Shown here piece after piece: positions 19,770 through 29,902 of a stretch of DNA of 64,000 nt (its first letter is position 1; each line of letters opens with the position of its first letter). The notes beneath the pieces were generated by a model that searched no databases, was not told the DNA's origin, and worked only from the letters and a program-made list of their open reading frames with translations. The position numbers were made by a program, and so were the translations under genes. Origin of the DNA: Agelas oroides (Eukaryota; Porifera; Demospongiae; Agelasida; Agelasidae); assembly GCA_949130485.1 (NCBI GenBank), contig OX422205.1:2338415-2402414 (forward strand), written 5' to 3'.

Positions 19770-20560
19770 TTATATAGAGAGATCATACAAATACTTCAAT
19801 TGGTTTTCATCTATGTTTGGAAAGATCTCAAGCAGTTTAGCAATGTCCTCTGCTGGATTACGAGCTCCATGCTTGCACAGTAGTGGTAAATCGTCCTTGT
19901 TATCATCAATACTGATAACACCAGAAGACGTGCTTGGTCTACCAGAAGACGTACTTGGTCTACGAGACGTACTTGGTCCAGCAGAAGCAACATTACAATA
20001 CATAGTTGGTCCACCAGAAGCAACATTACGAGATGTACTCAGTCCAGCAGAAGCAACATTACAAGACATACTTGGTCAACCAGAATCGACACCAAGAGAC
20101 GTACTTGGTCTACTGGAAGCAACATTACGAGATGTACTCAGTCTAGTAGAAGCAGCATTACAATACATACCTTAATGTTACTTTTAATTGCACATACTTA
20201 ATTTAGCGATTTTGAATACACCTCGTTTAACGTGTATTGATCTTAGCGTTTTTTAACAGAAACCAAAATTATTGATTATTATTAATTATTTATTATTTGC
20301 GAGTACTTATTTTAGCGATAATGACTCTGATCGCTAAAATCGCTAAAATTAGTACGCGCAATTAATAGTAACATTAAGGTACTTGGTCCACCGGAATCGA
20401 CACCAAGAGACGTACTCAGTCCTCCAAAAGCAACATTACAATACATACTTGGTCCACCAGAATCGACACCAAGAGACGTACTCGGTCCACCAGAAGCAAC
20501 TTACAAGACATACTTGGTCAAGCACTTGCGAATGGCATAATAATATGAAAGGCTCAGTTG
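19770..20560 (-). pseudogene. GGPSTS-repeat and CUE-like N-terminal region
   Basis: The minus strand reads tandem units of about 20 residues (VDSGGPSMYCN / VASGGPSTSLG; 60-bp DNA period made of two related 30-bp halves). Then follow RPSTSSGRPSTSSG, an acidic ISIDDNKDDLP, and EDIAKLLEIFPNIDENQLKY, which looks like a CUE domain (LLEIFP.. and hydrophobic helices) that would bind ubiquitin. The frame stops right after LYDLSI; an adjacent frame continues with CALEGPSLDSL. The array is interrupted by a Tc1/mariner-type MITE (20170-20379). On the same strand about 1.6 kb upstream of the UIM/HECT exons, it is most simply the N-terminal part of that ligase gene. This is inferred; the connecting exons are not proven. 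Confidence 0.5.
20170..20379. mobile_element. Tc1/mariner-type MITE with TA duplication
   Basis: Ends CCTTAATGTTACTTTTAATT and AATTAATAGTAACATTAAGG are near-perfect inverted repeats of about 40 bp that continue into TTTAGCGATT-type sequence. TA is present on both sides (20168-20169, 20380-20381). Removal leaves ACAATACATACTTGGTCC, identical to another repeat unit at 20431-20448. Length 210 bp; no coding capacity. Confidence 0.9.
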
Positions 20561-20769
20561 TAAAAGGGGATAACTGACAATCATACTTTTGAGAAAACTG
20601 AGTTTAAAGTTTAACAAGATGTGGTGCAATTATAGTTTAATGAATTAGCACGAAACTTTGCACACACTTTCCAACAAGCCTCTCGAGTTTGTTTATAATA
20701 CTATTACCAAAATCAACAAGGATTCGACAGGAGAAGCAATTGAATCAATACACTGTACTACTAAGAGAT

Positions 20770-21904
20770 TCAGTCATCGTCATCCAAGTCTCCACCCTGA
20801 AGATGCCCCAAGAGGTCAATATGAAACTGCTTATGCTTATCTGGAGCAAAGGGGGTCATTTTCTGAAGATGCTGGACTTTCTTAGGATTCAGAGGGTGTC
20901 CATTTGGGTACTTTGCAGGTAAAGAAATGGAGGTTGAAGGCTGCACTTTTTTCATCCTTTGAGTAGGCTAACCTTGCTCCTTGGTTCATTGGTGCTATAT
21001 GAGTATCGGAGCCATACTTTGTTCACGTTTCACTGGTCTTCCCCTAGCATTGTTAGCCTGTCCAAAGTTCATCCATGTGGCCTTACTAATCAATACAGCT
21101 TTTCCATCCGAATCCTTCTTTCTGTGTGTGTGTTGTTTCACAAGCTCAGAGAAGTCATAGAACTCTGAAGCATTCATTGGCTTAACTGTGAAGGGTTTTC
21201 GAATACAGGCTTCCTCTACGATCTTATTCCAGCCCGAAGGTAAGTAGACAACAGCTGAGTCCTTCCGCTTCTCAATATGGCTAAAATCACAATCATTTGG
21301 AAGGAATGTATGACCTTTCACAAGAAACTTGTGATTAACTTGTTGAAAGCAACCTTGCAGCACCTGCCAGTTCCAGAAGCATATCATCTCAAAGTTCTTA
21401 TTTTGGCCAAAGCAACTATCCGAAAAGCAGATAAGCTTCTTTACGTCAGCTGGAAGAGTCAAGATGTACTGCAACAAACATGAGCAAACCTCATCTGCTC
21501 CTCTTCCTGCGATTATCTCATTCCACATACACATTGTAGCAGTGTCAGTACGGCAGTCGTGAATTCCCAGGTTGTACACCCACATCTGTCTTAAGTAAAA
21601 CATCGAGTTATGGGTAAGCATAGGAACAGGAAGGTTCTGCATCATGTCAAAGGTAATCAAAGCCATGTCGCTGCTCTGTTTCACAATCGCTTTGTCACTG
21701 ACCAGTGACTGGTATCCTTGACCAGCCTTCTCCTGATGTGCTGCAAGGTCAGACTGCAAAGCTTCCCTTTCAGCCACAGATTTGGAACACTTGATAGCCA
21801 TGTGTAGCTCGTCACAAGTTTCACATGTATCACTGCGTGGGTACCCAAAAGCGATATTAAACTCCTCATTGAAGCTAGATCTTTCGATATAGCCATTCTT
21901 TGAC
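20770..21904 (-). pseudogene. DUF7869-like (transposase-derived?) protein
   Basis: After a CCACAG acceptor (exon start 21904) one frame of about 300 codons runs to 20995. It contains FGYPRSDTCETCDELHMAIK (two Cys pairs), a charged helix, ITFDMMQNLPVP, FYLRQMWVYNLGIHDC, TMCMWNEIIAGRGADE, ICFSDSCFGQNKN, HKFLVKGHTFLPNDCDFSHIE and TWMNFGQAN. The order FD..LP / W.YN.GIH / SD.C.GQN / GH..LP.D.DF..IE is that of a widespread uncharacterised metazoan family with DUF7869. The spaced D..D..E may be a DDE-like core (inference). Two frame changes follow (about 21015 and 20957). The C-terminal KYPNGHPLNPKKVQHLQKM runs to a stop at 20770. GGQN is FGQN here. Confidence 0.65.
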
Positions 21905-22090
21905 CTGTGGTAAAAACAGAATGAATCTAACAGGAGGGAGGGAGTTCCATAAATTAGAGCGAATACAGTATATTACATCACATGTGATGATGTCAGGTAG
22001 ACAGAGGGTAGACACACAGGGGGCGGGAACAACAAGAATCTCAAGGTGCTGCTTGTAAAATGGCCATCCAAGGACTGGAGTTTGAAACGT

Positions 22091-22680
22091 TCACAAGAGA
22101 GCATTAGTATGGCTCATTCGGTGCACTCGGGACTGATCATTGTGTGAATTATGACAATCTGCACGCAGAACCTTACCTCCTCCAGTTGTAGCTGTAATTC
22201 CATAATGACGTGGATGACAGTAGATATTGTGATGTTCTCTTCTCCACTTATTAGTGCTGTATACTGGGCAAAAGGCTTGAAGGTACTGGAGTGACAGCCA
22301 CTCAGAAATGGCCAAGCTGTCTGAATGTAACTCTTCAAGTACTTGTGACAAAGCTGCTTGCACTTGCACAATACAAGATATGTTGAACTCCAGTGGGTTG
22401 GGCAATCAATCACCGACTAGCTTTTTACCACTCAAGGCCTCTCACTGGCTTTAGTAGATTGGGTCACTTTCCTGACCAACTTGTGGGCTGACTTGAGCAA
22501 GTGTCTGGTATTGCTGAAATGTTTGAACAACTAGCTGAAGTGTATGAGAGAAAAACAGTTCACTCTTTAGAACACTGTGCCTAAACAAGTTCACGATCCA
22601 CCTCTCTTCCTTCAAAATCTGCCCATTCATCAAAAGACTCAAACCAGAATCAACATCCTTCACTTCTCATCCTCAGTAAA
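22091..22680 (-). pseudogene. hAT transposase relic
   Basis: Pieces in shifting frames: FFSHTLQLVVQTF (22550-22510), STKASER (about 22450), DCPTHWSSTYLVL (about 22400), then LKSYIQTAWPFLS, FKPFAQYTALISGEENITIS and VIHVIMELQLQLEE. The set H.LQL.V / D.PTRWNST..ML / LKPF...T..ISGE...TIS matches the middle of ZBED-like hAT transposases. The zinc finger and the C-terminal dimerisation region were not found. At least two frame changes. Confidence 0.72.
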
Positions 22681-22699
22681 AATTTCTTCATCATCATCT

Positions 22700-23310
22700 A
22701 CATTCTGAAGCACGAAATGCTAAACCATATAGCTTCATTTGTCAGTGAATCACTGAGGTGGACACTTTGCTACAATGTAAATAGCATTTCCTACTCACTC
22801 AGCACCTCCTGAATCACCTCAGGGACCCTTTCTCCGGTGTGGGGAGATGCCATTCTCCTCACTGCAAACATGACCCGATAATGATTGTGGTTTTGTTGGG
22901 TGAGAAGGAGTGAGCTATAATTTCCATGTATGATAATGTTAAACCTTTTGCCCTGGTACAGTGTGGTGAGAATCAGCAGTTGTCAGCAGATCACAAACTC
23001 AGTTTTTGGTTCTAAATTGTTGATCATGAGGTAAACCGGTGTAGCACGTTCCCAGTGTGTCAGACACACACCTAAAAATTTGGTGATCTTTTGTGTGTTG
23101 TAAGCTAGCATCGTTATTGACCAAGTTGTTAACACTGACTCAAGAAATCACTAATTTACGTAGGCAACTATATACGTATTGCTGACTGCAAAGATGAAGG
23201 TAACACATTAAAACTACATATATCTACCCAACTAGACGACTACAGTGGTCTGGAAAGGCAGTGAAAACACTTATGAGTACCTGACTTAGTTCACCCCGTT
23301 GTGATTAAGT
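22700..23310. other. No recognisable gene
   Basis: Low coding signal on both strands. GTGTGTTGTAAGC-type donor-like sequences occur but no exon could be framed. Confidence 0.4.
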
Positions 23311-23319
23311 TGTGTCTAT

Positions 23320-23450
23320 CCTTGTCCTACCGTTGACATCGCACACTGCCCACACTTTGTGATTGGGTGAGAACCGTTACAACTACTGCACATAGGCTGG
23401 AAATGGCAAGTTTTGCCCGTTTCACAATCTCCTTCATAGCGGTTGTTCTT
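23320..23450 (-). pseudogene. Zinc-knuckle-like fragment
   Basis: The minus strand reads KLRKNNRYEGDCETGKTC and then HFQPMCSSCNGSHPITKC. The C..GKTC.F...C..C.G.HP...C pattern is like knuckles of gag or recombinase-type retroelement proteins (recalled similarity). No start, no neighbouring domain, and it abuts the left palindrome arm. Could be chance. Confidence 0.3.
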
Positions 23451-23521
23451 CCGCAGTTTGCATCAGTGGACACCTGTCTCTTTGTCTGAGGCATTGTCTG
23501 TGGGCAAGCTACTGGTACCCC

Positions 23522-23907
23522 TCACTTCAAATGTCACTGCCTGGGTTGCCATGATCGGCAGTTTTCGGAAGCTTGGTCAATTGACTGACAGAATTTGCAC
23601 CACCTCTTTGCACTCAAACCCATTCCTGTGAAACACTGGGTATAGATACTCGGATCGACCCTTGCCCATTTAGTATGGTGGGAATTGAGCAAGATAATTT
23701 AGTTACATATTAGGACCATCTCATGTGGAGATTATCTTGCTCAATTGCCACCATACTAAATGGGCAAGGGTCGATCCGAGTATCTATACCCAGTGTTTCA
23801 CAGGAATGGGTTTGAGTGCAAAGAGGTGGTGCAAATTCTGTCAGTCAATTGACCAAGCTTCCGAAAACTGCCCATCATGGCAACCCAGGCAGTGACATTT
23901 GAAGTGA
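23522..23907. repeat. Large palindrome, 177-bp arms, 32-bp spacer
   Basis: Arm 23522-23698 is the reverse complement of 23731-23907. The arms are equal in length with only a few mismatches (for example at 23553, 23683 and in the TGGTGGG/CCACC segment). The spacer is 23699-23730. It would extrude a cruciform or give a long RNA hairpin. No target duplication was seen, so it looks like a local inverted duplication rather than a MITE. Confidence 0.93.
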
Positions 23908-23922
23908 CATTTGGCCACCTAC

Positions 23923-24048
23923 CCATCACTTATCCTGACAATCGTTGATGCAGCCTTCACAATTTTGGAAAACCAATGTGACACAAACTTCAAATTCATT
24001 GTGTCATTAGTGCCTGTATTTTGTTCCTTTATCGTGAAGGACAATAAT
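23923..24048 (-). CDS. Exon paralogous to 11554-11675
   Basis: GTATGCAG precedes 41 codons and 2 bases, then GTAGGT. The protein ends F.SHWFSKIVKAASTIVRISDG. From LS onward it aligns without gaps to the plus-strand exon at 11554: LS(F/Y).., then F..HWFS.I..A...I.RI.DG, with the donor at the same codon position (phase 2). The downstream Cys-rich exon was not found here; the right arm of the palindrome begins 16 bp past the exon end. Confidence 0.5.
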
Positions 24049-24344
24049 CTGCATACCGCAGGTAGAATGAGAGTAATTATCCCAGTATTTTTGCTACAAC
24101 AAACAAACAAACAAACAATATAGCACATTTTGTTTTACACAGGTAGTAGTTACACATGCAGGTTATGGGGCAATGGCACTTAGATCAACGAACACACTGT
24201 TTCAATTTTAGGCTGCTAATTAGTGGATGTAATACTTTGTGGCTCTGTAATCTACATACATTTCTTCCAGCTAACTTGCGCTGTTACAATAGAGCACAGA
24301 ACAACTGAGTGCTGAATTTTGTTACAAAATTGGTAGCCTCATTG

Positions 24345-25225
24345 CTTCTATATCACACCAAGAGGTAGTGATGAAAATCGTTTCACTGCAAACACTATTG
24401 CCAGTGCTTCCTTCTGTACAATCATTTGCTCCTGGCCATCTTCACTGTGGTGGGAAAGTACAGCGCCCAATCCATATAGGGTGATGTATCATGTGTTAGG
24501 ATTAACTCTTTGTTTGAATCATACGTAGTGGGCCAGTAGGCAATCAGAGGTGAGCAGTTTCTTCACTTCTTCAAAAGCCTTCTGCTTCTCATCACCCCAG
24601 ACCCACTTTGTTTCCTTCTGTAGAGGGGAGAAAGAAAACTGGATAAATCTGGCAGAAATTTGCCATAATAATTGACTAGGCTAATAAACAGCTTCAACTG
24701 TGACATGTCTTGTGGTGCGGGAGCATTTTGCACTGCTTTGACTTTATCCACCGTTGGTTGGAGACCTTGTGTCATGATCTTGTAACCAAGGTATTCCACT
24801 GTAGACAACAAAAATGCACATTTGTCACACTTGAGTTGTAAACCTGCTTCTTCCAACCGTGTGAGAACAATGGTAGACGAGTGTGCGCTAAGTCTAGCTA
24901 GAAAAGGCGGTCCCTCCAGCCAGCAATGCCAGCATGTCCTCAATCCGTGACAAAGGTTGGGTATCAGTCTCTGTGGCTTGGTTTACTGTGACTTTATAGT
25001 CACCACATAGCCTCACGGATTGGTCCTTCTTGATGATCAGTACCACCGGAGTGGCCTACCCTGAGAATTTCACTAGCTCTAGGATACCTTCTTCCACCTG
25101 TCGATCGATTTTTTGCTCCTCCTCACAGATAGCAAATGGTACTTGGCACCCTTGGCAAAACTTCGGCTGTGCATTGGGGTTGATATACAGCTTGGCGTAG
25201 ATTCCATCAATTTTTCAGTCTTTTC
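24345..25225 (-). mobile_element. Ty3/Gypsy pol relic with deleted RT core
   Basis: Order on the minus strand: PFAICEEEQKIDRQVEEGIL, then a stop inside ELVKFSG*ATPVV, IIKKDQSVRLCGDYK, QPLSRIEDMLALLAGG (RT fingers/palm). The sequence then jumps directly to LEEAGLQLKCDKCAFLL, EYLGYKI and LFISLVNYYGKFLPDLS (thumb/connection), WGDEKQKAFEEVK and GLGAVLSH (RNase H), with several frame changes. Roughly 90-100 residues of palm, including the catalytic FxDD, are absent. No LTR was recognised. Inactive. Confidence 0.82.
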
Positions 25226-25229
25226 TCAT

Positions 25230-25900
25230 AAAAAAAGTGACTAACGTTGCACTGCAGAGGAGTGCTGAACTTTGTGCTGAGTTTGTAAAGGATTGCAATG
25301 TGTATTCACCCGACATGCTAGCGCTTGTTGATGAAAGTGGGTGTGATTGAAGATGCACAATGAGAAGATCTGGCTATGCCCTGAAAGGTTTGTTGACTGC
25401 TAGCTAGTCCCAGTCTCTGGCCTCCCCATCATGCGTGTGAGAAGTTAACTTTTAGTGATGGGAAGAAAGGACTGATCATTGATACGTGCAGATCCATGGC
25501 ATTTCACTTTGCTTTCAAAATTACAGCATGGTTGGTCATCACTACATGCTTTCTACATTCTAACATTTAACATTCCTACAAGTGGAAAGAAAACGAATAT
25601 ATAGTAGCGTAGAGATCCCCATTATCGCCACTTACATGCCGTTTCTGCTTTCACCAACCAAGTGACAGTTCAAACTCGAGTTCCTGTGCGACGCTATGAA
25701 GGGAATTTACACTTACAATTCATTTACGCAGTAACGAATCACTAATCCCGCCCCCTTCCTGTGCTATTGAGGCCAAAGTCCTCCACTTTGACCGTGGAGA
25801 TAATAGGTACAGGTGTCCCAAAAAGATATCAATGGTTCAATCACAGCCACCACAAATGTACTTCTTTGATGTGACTGTCCAGTGAATTCCAACCCTCAAA
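25230..25900. other. No recognisable gene
   Basis: No domain, splice-supported frame or repeat family recognised. Confidence 0.4.
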
Positions 25901-25902
25901 GC

Positions 25903-26058
25903 GCTGTAGTGCAGTATTTCCGTTGAGGGCAATCGGATAATTTAGTCTCATGCTCAGACCGAGGCTCATACGTGCTATGTAACTTATCAGGTATTCATGC
26001 ATCTTCGCTGCGCGTATGAGCCCCGCCCTTAACGGAAGTTTTGCACTACAGTGCTTCG
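25903..26058. mobile_element. Short MITE, nested palindrome
   Basis: GCTGTAGTGCAGTATTTCCG at 25903 pairs with CGGAAGTTTTGCACTACAG near 26034-26053. An inner pair GAGGCTCATACG / CGTATGAGCC (25971-26012) makes a second stem. Target duplication not evident. Confidence 0.65.
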
Positions 26059-26187
26059 AATGCTGTAACACGGTCGAATTACGCAATGGAATAATGTTCA
26101 ATTTCTACCCGGGACTGCCACACATGTGATTTGTGACCATCATCAAAAGGAATTAGAGGGTGCTCTGGAACTGCAAACTTAAGATCT

Positions 26188-26751
26188 TCATCCATGACAA
26201 GAATTTAAATCTACCCATCCTGAGTCGCTCTTAGCATACACAGCATCATCTGGACCATCAAATGTATAAGCGCCTCCAGGAAATGCTTTCGGAAAAATAT
26301 CCCCCCCTCCAGTCACAAAGCAATTTTCCACAGAATCAGAGTCAGATTCAAATTGATCTAATGCTGTTTGTTGGTCTGTAACGAATTGCTTTTCTGGTTC
26401 ACTTGCGCTCCTCTCTCCACAGATTATAGATGTATACAATAACCGTATTTGTACATTGTCCCGAAGAAAAGGCTCCAGAGCATAATGATTTCATGGGGGG
26501 GAGTGGAATACCAGCTGCTGACGCTCCACAATGCATAATAATATGGTCTGACATACCTTGGGCCTGGGAGTACGCTTGTTTTGTGTTTTGAGGGATACGA
26601 CCTTTTCCCTTGTTGTATCAAGGAGAAGAAACGTTTCGTCACAGTTGTAGAGTTGTCTAGGTGCATTGATGAAATTGTTCTCCTTCAGGACATCCTCAGT
26701 GATTACATAAGCAGATTGGTAAGTTTTTTTTTTTTTTAGATTTGGTGGCAT
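26188..26751 (-). pseudogene. Tigger/pogo-like DDE transposase relic
   Basis: 26751-26560 reads RQLYNCDETFLLLDTTREKVV (DDE_1-type first catalytic Asp in N.DE). After scrambled sequence, 26330-26210 reads FPKAFPGGAYTFDGPDDAVYAKSDSGWVD, the KAFPGG / GPDD.LY..SDSGW block of the same superfamily. Frames differ, the region between is unrelated or rearranged, and the second Asp block is not identifiable. Sequence upstream of the first piece (T-run at 26717) gives no HTH. Confidence 0.68.
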
Positions 26752-26759
26752 CTAGTTTG

Positions 26760-27754
26760 TTAGTCAAAACACCATGTACAAAAATGCAAAGATTGCAAAC
26801 TTCAAGGACATGAGTACAAAAACACAAAGATACATGACCATATACACAACATACATGTGCAAAAACAGTAGCACATAATACAAATAAGATTGAATTGGGA
26901 ACTACAGCATTATTTCCCATTTATGAAGTAGCTTCTTAATTAAGACACTTTGATGTTGCCACTAAACTTGTATGTTTTGTGTCACCAATAATCAATCTAT
27001 TAATTACGACTGAAGTTTTTGTGTTCAAGCTGCTTAATTGGTGGAGGAACATTCTGATTTCTTGCATAGCACACGTGCTTGAAGCACCAAACTAGAGATA
27101 ATCAATTTATTTATGAGAGAAGTCATTACATGTACAGTTTACTCACCGCTAGGGTCCCATCACTCGAGGCAGTCACTGCGATGCATCATACGCTCAATGG
27201 GGTTGCCGTTTCTTTGGTAAAATACACCTCGCTCAGTAAAGGATCGTTATAGTGAACAATCAAGATGACGGCTTCTTCGTATTTCTTAGTAACACTTCAG
27301 AGCATTGGAATGCATAGCATGCACAGATCAATCAAGTGTATTACATCATTATCCATCACATGATGGTTTGGCGACATTTACCTGGACAACAGTAAGAGCG
27401 CAATTCTGGAAGGTTCCCGATCTCAGAGTGACAAACTTTTGGTATTTTCTTGTTCAGTAATTATTATGTAATAAATTGTGAGAGGTCATAAGTCAATAGC
27501 TATGTGAGTAGTGGTAGACAACCTCATGCCTGGAGCTTTCTTCAACTAACTTTTCTGGCTTTTCTAGGGAGTCGTTAAGTGAGATCCTTCTTTACGTTTT
27601 AAGCCATGTAGATACATAGGTGAAGTTATACGTAAGTTGTATGCAAAGTTTGGTGCTGCGAAGTGCCCTGTAAAGTTTCCTGAATTGCGTTATAACTACC
27701 TTCAATAGACTCAATGTCAGTTAATACAGATCAAACATCACGTGACTGGTGGTA
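26760..27754. other. No recognisable gene
   Basis: Low-complexity ACACAA/TGTACA-rich sequence at 26780-26890, otherwise unremarkable. A short minus frame at 27150-27235 (GVFYQRNGNPIERMM) was not assignable. Confidence 0.4.
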
Positions 27755-28233
27755 TTAGATCAGTAGCTTGATAACTTCTGCACTTAGCGTTTCCCTTTTT
27801 GACAATGTATACATTTTAAGGACAAACTTCCTGGAGAGACTGATATCAGTCTCTCCAGGAAGTTTGTCCTTAAAATCATCCACCAACTTTTCTTTTAATT
27901 CAGTTGGTGAGGAAAACGTTTCTGTAACCCTGTAGACTCCACTCTTGCTTGTTCCTTGACATTCCTGTGTGCAACATCCTTGTTGATTCTCCTGCGCATT
28001 CACTTTGACACACAACCTTTTCCTTTTACAGCTGGTTGGTAAGCATACGGGTTGGTTACATTCTGAGTTGTCTCTGGTTTAGTACTGTCTCCTGAGATGG
28101 TCCAGGTAGACGGGTCATCTACGCCAACAAAGTCTCCATCTTCGTCTGGGGTCTCTATGTAATCGTCGTCAGACACAAGGGCAATGGACTTAGGGAAGAA
28201 GTGGAACAGTTTAGCAAGAATGGCTGTCGTCAA
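27755..28233 (-). pseudogene. Unknown protein exon with perfect palindrome
   Basis: Frame 1 (28233-28000): FFPKSIALVSDDDYIETPDED.., STWTISGDSTKPETTQN.., then GKGCVSK and stop. Frame 2 takes over across a GTGTGT run near 28005-28012 and reads Cys-rich VNAQENQQGCCTQECQG, SPTELKEKLVDDFKDKLPGE, FVLKMYTLSKRE. The two-base difference at the GTGTGT run suggests slippage. S.ELKEKL.DDFKDKLP resembles N-terminal regions of some invertebrate transposase-like proteins, at low confidence. The palindrome 27813-27876 is read in frame. Confidence 0.4.
27813..27876. repeat. Perfect 64-bp palindrome
   Basis: The 32-bp half sites meet at GAT|ATC with no spacer and no mismatch. Within it the minus-strand frame remains open (..KDKLPGETDISLSRKFVL..). 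Confidence 0.95.
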
Positions 28234-28786
28234 CTGCCTAGGCTAGAGCTTCAGTGACTTCCCATCTCACTCTACATTGTAAAGTTTGCACTCCGACATG
28301 ATAGCTTGAGACCAACTCACCAACTCCAACACACACCAGTGTGTACACCCTCTCACAACTCTCTACTGTATGGTGACCTTTGTGATGTCGCTTAAAATTC
28401 TTTTTCCTGCTCGCTGTATTTGGGTTGATGACTGCAGGGTAGGCAGATTACTTCGCAGGATGACTCAAGCACTGTAAGCTGAGTGCCTGAGGTGGTGTGA
28501 GTACGAGTATTATACCAGCATTAATAATAGGCATGCAAAAGCATTGAGCATAATACAAAATGTTTTCTAAGGAAATTTCATCATTTAATTGAAGTTTCAC
28601 GGAAATTTGGCTACGTGGTAATTCTAAGATTCATGATGGCAGTGGTACAGGGCACCAAGATTTTATTAGGCCGAATTCTCTCACCTCTAAGTATAGAAGT
28701 GGTTTGCACAGGAGTGGCTCCCCCCACTGGCAACAACGGCAGACTGGGTGGTGGCGATTGAAAGGTGAGACCTAGCAGTTGGCATA

Positions 28787-28914
28787 GGTGGGAAGAACTC
28801 CACCCATTCCTGGGATAGCAGCAATTAGCCCTGTTGACAAGAGTCAAGCGGGTGGGAAGAACTCCACCCATTCCTGGGATTACGGCAATTAGCCCTGTTG
28901 ACAAGAGTCAAGCG
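28787..28914. repeat. Tandem duplication of 64 bp
   Basis: Two copies starting GGTGGGAAGAACTCCACCCA at 28787 and 28851, differing at two bases (TAGCAGC versus TTACGGC). Recent local duplication; 64 is not a multiple of 3. Confidence 0.92.
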
Positions 28915-29044
28915 GCTGGCAGTAGCACTGCTACTGTGTTCTAGCCTCGTTCTCAGGCCTTGCCACCGTCCAGACAAAATGACAAATATTAAGCTGAGTG
29001 CACACTAGCACAAACATTACACTTAGTGCACAGTCTCAATATCT

Positions 29045-29359
29045 TCATGATAACTCTTTGGTCAAACTGAGAAATGGGAATAGCCTTTGCTGCAACCAGT
29101 GATCCTCACCATCCTGCTTTGTATAATCTGTCATGTTCCCTGGCCAGTCAATTGCAGTATTTAACTGAATGTACACAGTTACCAAGGATTTCCATGGCAA
29201 TCTAGCACATACACAAACAGTGTATACCATGTGCTCCTCCTCATCTTTGCCTGACCACACCAGCCAACACCAAGTAAACATAAGTCCATTCACATCAGTA
29301 CAAGGAACCCTGTGAAGTTTGCTGAGCTGATGAATATGACAGTCAACATGCAGCAGCAA
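29045..29359 (-). CDS. Possible exon, unknown protein
   Basis: A 104-codon frame with balanced composition: HQLSKLHRVPCTDVNGLMF.., WPGNMTDYTKQDGEDHW, LQQRLFPFLSLTKEL and stop. No domain is recognised and composition is the only support. It lies on the same strand as the fragments at 28000 and 30424. Confidence 0.25.
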   Translation of the reverse strand: MLLHVDCHIHQLSKLHRVPCTDVNGLMFTWCWLVWSGKDEEEHMVYTVCVCARLPWKSLVTVYIQLNTAIDWPGNMTDYTKQDGEDHWLQQRLFPFLSLTKELS

Positions 29360-29902
29360 GATGAATACAATTATCAGTCAAAAATGAGAGAAAGTGCACC
29401 AAGAGATTAACATGTGAAGTTTGGTGGGACTGAAAACAGTTGTGTAAACTTCTACATAAAGTGGTGGCTATTGCTGCACATCAAAGCATGCCTACACCCA
29501 AGTTAGGAGTGCAATCAATTTATTGCTCACAGGTCGATTCAAACGGAGCACATTCCAAACCAGTTTGTCACTGTCCAAAATGGTCCAATTTGTTATATAT
29601 GTACTTTCACTGATCAGTCACTCTCTATTTTATCAGTTGTTTTACAGTTTTGTGGTCATTGACTGTAATGTTGCTTATTGAAGATTAATCCAGTATCTTG
29701 CAGCTGAGTTTAATATTGGCTGTCAAGATGATATTTTTAATTTGGTGGTTCAAAACAGTAACTAATGGAATAGATGAAAAGTTTACACAGTGAGACACAC
29801 AGCAGTTATAACACAAGGATAAACCACATTCACTCCATCGTACTGTTTCTTGTATACACTTTAAGTATGCTACTGTGTTCTTCTGAAGCCGACAGGATCA
29901 TG

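Noticed and set aside
19509..20175. Plus-strand frames (Ser/Thr-rich and Leu/Glu/Val repeats)
   Set aside because: They are the complement of the minus-strand GGPSTS/CUE region.
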